Shown: piece by piece, positions 59,043 through 64,000 of the stretch
Layout of the letters: every line of letters begins with the position of its first letter
How positions within the stretch are numbered: the first letter of the stretch is position 1
DNA from: Methanocella paludicola SANAE
GTDB taxonomy: Archaea; Halobacteriota; Methanocellia; Methanocellales; Methanocellaceae
Direction of reading: 5' to 3'
Assembly: GCF_000011005.1 (NCBI RefSeq)
Contig: NC_013665.1
Coordinates: 2,705,501 to 2,769,500, forward strand
Length of the DNA stretch: 64,000 nt
Notes under the pieces: generated by a model
Seen by the model: the letters and a program-made list of their open reading frames with translations, nothing else
Told to the model about the DNA's origin: nothing
Databases searched by the model: none
Program-made: the position numbers and the translations under genes

Positions 59043-59732
59043 TCAATCCCTCAGCATGCTCAGCGGTATGCGGCCGTCGTGCACGGCCGACGCGACGATG
59101 GCGCCGGAGGCGCCGCATTTCTCTAATAGCTCTAAGTCCTCCACGCTCCTCACTCCGCCCCCGACGATGATGCCGTGCCTGCTGGCGGACGCGGCCGACG
59201 TAACGAACGGCACGTCGATCCCCGCGCCGGCGCCCACCCGGCCCACGTCGAGCAGGATGACCGCGCCGAGCTCGAACCGGTCCAGAAGCTTCAGCGCCCG
59301 CATGGGCGTGGTGTTAAACGCCGGGTCCCTGCACATCATGGCCCCATTCTTCATGTCCAGGCTGACGATCGCCTTTGGCCCCTGGCGCTGCTCGATGACG
59401 CTTAGGGGCGCCGTCTCGGTGCCGATGACCACGGCGTGGGACACGCTGCACGCCAGGTCGAAGTCGGCGGCGCTCGACACGCCCGTGTCGGCCATCGTCC
59501 TGGTCATGCCCGTAAGCGTTTTAATAATGGCAAGATGGTCCCCGGCGCCCATGATCCGGTCCAGGTCAGCTATATAAGTCTCCTTCGGCTTTATCTTACC
59601 GATGACCCCGGCGGGGTCGGACGTGTCGACGACCCGGCTCGACAGCGCGATGGGCCCGTACCGGGACCTCTCCCCTCTGACCCCTTTAACCACGATGCCG
59701 CCCTTCAGGTCACACGCCAGTATGCAGCGCAT
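59043..59732 (-). CDS. HisA/HisF-related TIM-barrel protein
   Basis: 229 residues resembling the archaeal HisA/HisF-like family: ACDLKGGIVVKGVRGER at the N-terminus, ETYIADLDRIMGAGDH, a central IVSLDMKNGAMM, VILLDVGRVGAGAGIDV and IIVGGGVRSVEDLELL. The doubled (beta-alpha)4 arrangement with two phosphate-binding ends is evident. Methanogens have such a paralogue besides the true HisA; its substrate is unknown to me. It starts 30-40 bases after an AT-rich region and abuts the DHH gene. A histidine-pathway role is not supported here, although hisG is in the window. Confidence 0.8.
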   Translation of the reverse strand: MRCILACDLKGGIVVKGVRGERSRYGPIALSSRVVDTSDPAGVIGKIKPKETYIADLDRIMGAGDHLAIIKTLTGMTRTMADTGVSSAADFDLACSVSHAVVIGTETAPLSVIEQRQGPKAIVSLDMKNGAMMCRDPAFNTTPMRALKLLDRFELGAVILLDVGRVGAGAGIDVPFVTSAASASRHGIIVGGGVRSVEDLELLEKCGASGAIVASAVHDGRIPLSMLRD

Positions 59733-59829
59733 ACCTCCTACATATCGCTCAATTTATTTAGACCTTAGCAGAGGCGCTTTTGGCCGTTAAGCAGGCCGCT
59801 CATAGGGATGTTTTTTTATAAATAGTTAT

Positions 59830-61254
59830 ATGTCCCACTTCAACTTGATGCCCGCGAAATATGGCCACGCCTTCAGCCGTCGCCGTTATTACCGTAAATT
59901 CTTGCTGGCGGCGGCCCTGATGGCGCTTCTACTGCTGGTGCCCGCTATGGGCTTATGCGCTTCCTGTGAAACGGTCAGGGTCACGTACGTCTACAGCCCG
60001 CTGTGCACCATCTGCGAGCATTCCGGGCCGTCGATACGGGCGGCGGTGAACGATTCCATGAGCGCGGGCATCGACGTCCGGTACGAGGAGCACATGTTCA
60101 GCTCTAGGGAGGGCAGGGCCGATATGGAGCGATATGGCCTCAGCTCTGTGCCGGCGGTCATCGTCAATGGCAGGGCCATCAGGCCCGGGGACTTCGACGG
60201 CGACACGAAAAAGCTCGAAAGCCTCCTGAGGCGGGCCATCTCGGACGCCTGCCACTATAAAACTCCTGTGACGCTGGAGCGAAAGATCGTGAAAGTCGCC
60301 GAGAAGGACACCGTGAGCGTCGTTACCATCATCGCGAATTCGGGCACGGAGCCCGTGTATGCGACGATACGCGGGGGGACCTGTGAGGGGGTCAGCGTTG
60401 TAGAAGGAGAGACATCATGGGAAGGTACGGTCATGCCGGGAGAGAGGCAGTACCTGGCTTATGAGGCCGACATCTCGCGCAATGTAAGGTCGCTCCCGCC
60501 CCAGGCCCTGACATACAGCGACTCCCTGGGAGAGCACAGCGTATCCTGCCCTGAAACGCCGGTGTTCATACTGAAGAAGCTGTCGGTCGCGGCAGTGTTC
60601 ATCGCGGGGCTCGTCGCCGGGTTCAACCCCTGCCTGCTGGCCGTCATGGCCTTCGTGTCCGCCATGGCGCTATCGATGAAGGGGCGGCGGCTGGACATCA
60701 TCTTTAACCTGCTCGCCTTCTCGGCCGGGCTGCTATGCATCTACCTGCTAATGGGGATAGGGTTCCTTAGGCTCATCGAGAGCGTGCCATCCCTGACTTC
60801 AGCCCTCAAGACGGCCATCATCGTACTCCTCGCCGGGCTTGCCGGGTTCGCCTTTTACGAGGCCTGGCAGGTAAAGAAGGACCCGGACAGGGCCTCGCTG
60901 TTCAAGTCGTTCGTGGACAGGTATAAGCCCCTGTATAAGAAGTACTGCCTGCCCGCCAGCTTCGGGCTGGGCGGGGCGTTCGGCCTCATCAAGATGCCGT
61001 GCGTCGGCGGGATATACGTCGGCATCCTTGGGGCCATCGCGGGGTCGGGAGAGGCGGGGAGAGGCCTTTTATTACTGGTGGCCTATAATTTCGGCGTGGT
61101 ACTCCCGGTGCTGGCGCTCGGAGCGCTGCTCGTCCTGGGCATGAGCCCTGAAAAGGTCGACAGGCTGCGAAAAAAGCACCGGTATGCGCTCAAGCTGGCC
61201 ACGGGCCTGATCCTGGCCACCATGGCCGCGGGCTTCATGCTCAACGTCATCTGA
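59830..61254 (+). CDS. Thioredoxin-like/CcdA-DsbD-type membrane fusion protein
   Basis: 474 residues. A signal or membrane segment (about 26-48) precedes a thioredoxin-like domain with CTIC near residue 60 (SPLCTICEHSGP) and a SVPAVIVNGRAI strand with cis-Pro. A beta-rich middle (about 150-245) follows, then six to seven membrane helices of the CcdA/DsbD type with NPCLLAV and KMPCVGG cysteines. The plan suggests moving reducing power across the membrane to thiol proteins. The Cys-rich lipoprotein gene follows after 70 bases. A TATA box (TTTATAAATAG, about 59815-59825) makes the message nearly leaderless. Confidence 0.85.
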   Translation: MSHFNLMPAKYGHAFSRRRYYRKFLLAAALMALLLLVPAMGLCASCETVRVTYVYSPLCTICEHSGPSIRAAVNDSMSAGIDVRYEEHMFSSREGRADMERYGLSSVPAVIVNGRAIRPGDFDGDTKKLESLLRRAISDACHYKTPVTLERKIVKVAEKDTVSVVTIIANSGTEPVYATIRGGTCEGVSVVEGETSWEGTVMPGERQYLAYEADISRNVRSLPPQALTYSDSLGEHSVSCPETPVFILKKLSVAAVFIAGLVAGFNPCLLAVMAFVSAMALSMKGRRLDIIFNLLAFSAGLLCIYLLMGIGFLRLIESVPSLTSALKTAIIVLLAGLAGFAFYEAWQVKKDPDRASLFKSFVDRYKPLYKKYCLPASFGLGGAFGLIKMPCVGGIYVGILGAIAGSGEAGRGLLLLVAYNFGVVLPVLALGALLVLGMSPEKVDRLRKKHRYALKLATGLILATMAAGFMLNVI

Positions 61255-61326
61255 GGCGATACGGCAATGTCGGGCCTTTCCAAAGATTTAAATATCCACA
61301 GGCCATTGCTCTATGGAGGTTAAGAT

Positions 61327-61518
61327 ATGCTGAAGTGGTTAGTAGCTATAATCCTTGTACTGGCGATACTATCGGTTGCCGGGTGTTGCTGCTGCAGCAG
61401 CAGCGGGTACAGCGGGTACTATTCGACGGTAAGCCAGGAGGAGGCGACATCGGCCACGGCGTGCGATACGCCGTACGAATGCCCGGCCGGCGGCTGCACA
61501 TCCGCCTGCCCGAAATGA
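61327..61518 (+). CDS. Small cysteine-rich lipoprotein
   Basis: 63 residues. A hydrophobic N-terminus ends in a lipobox-like LSVAGC, immediately giving four cysteines (CCCC, residues 20-23), then a Ser/Tyr/Gly-rich part and a C-terminal CDTPYECPAGGCTSACPK with four more. GGAGGT lies 6 bases before the ATG. A TATA-like TTTAAATATCC (61287-61297) precedes it. The gene follows the thioredoxin/CcdA fusion, so the cysteines may be its redox client or may bind metal; both are inferences. No homologue is known to me. Confidence 0.75.
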   Translation: MLKWLVAIILVLAILSVAGCCCCSSSGYSGYYSTVSQEEATSATACDTPYECPAGGCTSACPK

Positions 61519-61638
61519 TTTTTACGCAGGCATATTTTTTATCCATTTTTTTACATTCAGTCTTTTGACGCAGGGAAATGCCGGTCGGCTTTGGAAATCT
61601 TTATATACATATAAGATTTACTTTACGTTAAGGATAAC
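61519..61638. promoter_or_regulatory. Promoter of the HTH regulator gene
   Basis: A T-rich stretch (ATATTTTTTATCC, about 61530-61542) could end the lipoprotein message. TTTATATACATATAAG at 61601-61616 is a strong TATA region; the expected start is within about 10 bases of the ATG at 61639. Confidence 0.5.
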
Positions 61639-62286
61639 ATGGATATGCCATACCTGCTGGACATACTGGGCAACGAGAACCGCCGGAACATCCTGACGCT
61701 GCTCTCCTACCGGCCCTGCTATGTCACGGAGATCTCGGAAGAGCTGGGCGTCGCCCCGAAGGCCATCATCGACCACCTGAAGATACTCGAGTCGGCGGGC
61801 CTGGTGGTGAGCTACCACGACGAGCAGGGGCGCAAGTACTACGAGATCGCCAACAACGTGCGCATCGAGGTGTCCATCTCGCCGCTCATGTTCGAGGTGA
61901 ACGTGAGCCGGGTGGATACGGGGCCCGCGGAGGAGAGAACGCTCAGGGAGCGGTATCACGTCGACAGCGAGGCGGCGGGGGCGCTCAGGCAGATGTCCGA
62001 GGAGCTTCAGCGGCTCGGGCGCTCTGCGGCCGAATTAAGGGAGGCCCAGAAGTCCGTGCAGGCGACGATATCCGAAGTTACCGGAATGTGTATCGAGCTC
62101 ATCAATCATGTGGCGGCCGACCAGATAGAGGCCGAGATACTCTACCTTCTGGTCAGAGGCCCTACGAGCTACGAGGAACTTGCAGACAAGCTGAACATCC
62201 CCGACGTGGAGATGAAGGGCGAGCTGGCGAGGCTCATGAAAAAGGGCCTGGTGACATACAATACAGGATCATGGAGCATCAAATGA
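61639..62286 (+). CDS. ArsR-like winged-helix transcriptional regulator
   Basis: 215 residues. The N-terminal 75 residues form an ArsR-type winged helix ([30 protein letters not shown], then a recognition helix and a wing with GRKYYEI). A middle region with heptad-like spacing (about 110-155) suggests a coiled coil, and a second winged-helix-like domain at the C-terminus (about 160-215) reads [17 protein letters not shown]. No metal-binding cysteine pattern is seen. It is followed 16 bases later by cdc48, so it may regulate or simply share its promoter. Confidence 0.82.
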   Translation: MDMPYLLDILGNENRRNILTLLSYRPCYVTEISEELGVAPKAIIDHLKILESAGLVVSYHDEQGRKYYEIANNVRIEVSISPLMFEVNVSRVDTGPAEERTLRERYHVDSEAAGALRQMSEELQRLGRSAAELREAQKSVQATISEVTGMCIELINHVAADQIEAEILYLLVRGPTSYEELADKLNIPDVEMKGELARLMKKGLVTYNTGSWSIK

Positions 62287-62302
62287 CAGAGGTGACCATT
62301 TA

Positions 62303-64000
62303 ATGGCAGATAAGAACGAAGTGACGCTGCGGGTGCAGGAAGCCTACCACAGGGACGTGGGAAGGGGGATCGCCCGCATCGACATGGAGACGATGAAGAA
62401 GCTGGGCATGGTAAGCGGCGACATCATCGAGATCGAGGGCAAGGGCGCGACCTCGTACGCGGTCGTGTGGCCCGGCTACCCGAGCGAGGAAGGCAAAGGC
62501 GTAATACTTATAGACGGTAACACCCGGGCGAACGCCAGGGTCGGCATCGACGACCGGGTCAAGGTCCGCAAGATCCAGGCGAAGCCGGCCGAGCGGATCA
62601 CGCTCGCCCCGACGCAGCCAATCAGGATCACGGGCGGCGAGTACTATCTGCTGAAGCTATTAGAGGGCCGGCCTATTTCAAAGGGGCAGACGATACGCGT
62701 GGAAATGCTGGGCAGCCCCATGCAGTTCATCGTGACGTCCACGAGGCCCGCCGGAGCGGTCATCGCCGACAGGCGCACGGAGATCACGATCAGCGAGAAG
62801 CCCGCGGCCGAGAAGCTGGAGAAGGTGCCGAGGCTCACGTACGAGGACATCGGCGGCCTGAAGAGGGAGATCGGCCTGGTCAGGGAGATGATCGAGCTTC
62901 CGCTCAGGCATCCCGAGCTGTTCCAGAAGCTGGGCATAGACCCGCCGAAGGGCGTTCTGCTGTACGGCCCTCCTGGAACGGGCAAGACCATGATCGCCAA
63001 GGCAGTGGCCAGCGAGACGGACGCGAACTTCATCAGCATCAGCGGCCCCGAGATCATGTCTAAATATTACGGAGAGTCGGAGAAGCAGCTCCGGGACATC
63101 TTCAAGGAGGCGGAGGATAACGCGCCCTCTATCATATTCATCGACGAGATCGATTCGATAGCGCCGAGGCGCGAGGAGGTCACCGGCGAGGTCGAGCGCA
63201 GAGTGGTGGCCCAGCTGCTCGCCCTTATGGACGGCCTCCAGGCCCGCGGCCAGGTCATCGTGGTGGCAGCCACGAACCGGCCCAACGCCGTGGACCCGGC
63301 GCTGCGCCGTGGCGGCAGGTTCGACCGTGAGATCGAGATAGGCGTGCCCGATAAGAACGGGCGCCTGGAGATATTGCACGTCCACACGAGGGGCATGCCT
63401 CTTGCGAGCGACGTGAACCTTGAAAAGCTGGCGAACGTGACCCACGGCTTCGTGGGGGCGGACATCGCCTCCCTGTGCAAGGAGGCGGCGATGCACGCTC
63501 TGAGGACCATCCTACCCGAGATCGATATCGAGAAGGAGATCCCCCAGGAGGTCATGGACATGCTGCAGATCAAGATGGTCGACTTCGAGGACGCCCTGAA
63601 GAACATCGAGCCCTCTGCCATGAGGGAGGTGTTCGTTGAGGTGCCGAACGTCCACTGGTCGGACATCGGCGGCCTGGAAAAGGTGAAGCAGGAGCTGAGG
63701 GAGACCGTGGAGTGGCCCCTGAAGTACAAGGACGTCTTCGACATCACGCACACCGTGGCGCCCAAGGGCATCCTGGTCTTCGGCCCGCCCGGAACGGGCA
63801 AGACCCTCCTGGCCAAGGCCGTGGCCAACGAGTCGGAGGCTAATTTCATCAGCATCAAGGGCCCCGAAGTCCTGTCGAAGTGGGTCGGCGAGTCGGAGAA
63901 GGCCATACGCGAGACGTTCCGCCGTGCGAGGCAGAGCGCCCCGACGATCATCTTCTTCGACGAGATCGACGCCATCGCCCCGACGAGGGGCATGAGCTCC
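62303..64000 (+). CDS. cdc48: CDC48/VCP-type AAA ATPase, truncated by the window edge
   Basis: 566 codons are present from the ATG at 62303 (GAGGTGA upstream); the 3' end is outside. The N domain (about 1-180) starts with [19 protein letters not shown]. The D1 AAA module shows [17 protein letters not shown] (Walker A), [14 protein letters not shown] (Walker B) and [20 protein letters not shown]. The D2 module repeats these with [17 protein letters not shown] and [12 protein letters not shown], ending at the window edge. It unfolds proteins for the archaeal proteasome. It is preceded by the ArsR-like gene. Confidence 0.97.
   Translation, partial: MADKNEVTLRVQEAYHRDVGRGIARIDMETMKKLGMVSGDIIEIEGKGATSYAVVWPGYPSEEGKGVILIDGNTRANARVGIDDRVKVRKIQAKPAERITLAPTQPIRITGGEYYLLKLLEGRPISKGQTIRVEMLGSPMQFIVTSTRPAGAVIADRRTEITISEKPAAEKLEKVPRLTYEDIGGLKREIGLVREMIELPLRHPELFQKLGIDPPKGVLLYGPPGTGKTMIAKAVASETDANFISISGPEIMSKYYGESEKQLRDIFKEAEDNAPSIIFIDEIDSIAPRREEVTGEVERRVVAQLLALMDGLQARGQVIVVAATNRPNAVDPALRRGGRFDREIEIGVPDKNGRLEILHVHTRGMPLASDVNLEKLANVTHGFVGADIASLCKEAAMHALRTILPEIDIEKEIPQEVMDMLQIKMVDFEDALKNIEPSAMREVFVEVPNVHWSDIGGLEKVKQELRETVEWPLKYKDVFDITHTVAPKGILVFGPPGTGKTLLAKAVANESEANFISIKGPEVLSKWVGESEKAIRETFRRARQSAPTIIFFDEIDAIAPTRGMSS

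Overview
The window is a 64 kb piece of the chromosome of a hydrogenotrophic methanogenic archaeon. It encodes formylmethanofuran dehydrogenase, heterodisulfide reductase HdrABC, MvhD and the MvhGA hydrogenase. It also carries archaeal informational genes (FEN-1, Hel308, KEOPS Cgi121, Tsr3, CDC48), ether-lipid genes (GGGP synthase and a UbiA prenyltransferase) and TATA-box promoters. GC-rich coding DNA with AT-rich spacers and the single Fwd/Hdr/MvhD operon suggest a Methanocella-like (Methanocellales) organism; the genus is an inference.

Layout. 0-4 kb: the end of a heavy-metal-associated domain protein, rubredoxin, DUF2148, FEN-1, DUF169, a TIM-barrel protein and a DUF98 chorismate-lyase-like protein with a perfect palindrome at its start. 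4-16.7 kb: the energy core. A minus-strand operon fwdG-fwdF-hdrC-hdrB-hdrA-mvhD-fwdD-fwdB-fwdA-fwdC diverges across a 574 bp control region from mvhG-mvhA, so the electron-bifurcating complex coupling H2 oxidation to CoM-S-S-CoB and CO2 reduction is encoded almost entirely here. 16.7-31.6 kb: two lipoproteins, an iron-sulfur flavoprotein, a TctA-like permease, HisG, lipid genes, Tsr3, a PAS histidine kinase, Hel308/Cgi121, FdhD, a Tfx regulator and DUF1786.

31.7-50.1 kb is rich in surface proteins: two transglutaminase-like paralogues, a (PTAT)n repeat protein, and three cases of a large secreted Calx-beta protein (one a subtilisin) followed directly by a small Pro/Thr-rich, C-terminally membrane-anchored protein. 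Two moeA genes sit inside this region. 50.2-64 kb: a small conserved-looking protein, a candidate structured RNA, a tungstate/molybdate ABC transporter (tupBC-like), a metzincin, a P-type ATPase, a LeuA-family synthase with an apparent 5' frameshift, a NYN nuclease, a DHH phosphoesterase, a HisA-like protein, a thioredoxin/CcdA fusion with a Cys-rich lipoprotein, an HTH regulator and the start of CDC48.

Non-coding points of note: (i) two copies of a roughly 190-220 bp imperfect palindromic element (26332-26550 and 57927-58117, opposite orientations) whose arms carry CTCNAAG heptamers at identical 10-11-10 bp spacing and which start inside the stop region of the adjacent gene; (ii) a strongly structured candidate RNA upstream of the tup-like genes; (iii) several genes whose 5' ends need a non-AUG start or a one-base homopolymer correction. 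Mo/W functions recur (Fwd, FdhD, Tfx, two MoeA, tup-like transport), as expected when the first CO2-fixing step uses a Mo/W-pterin enzyme.
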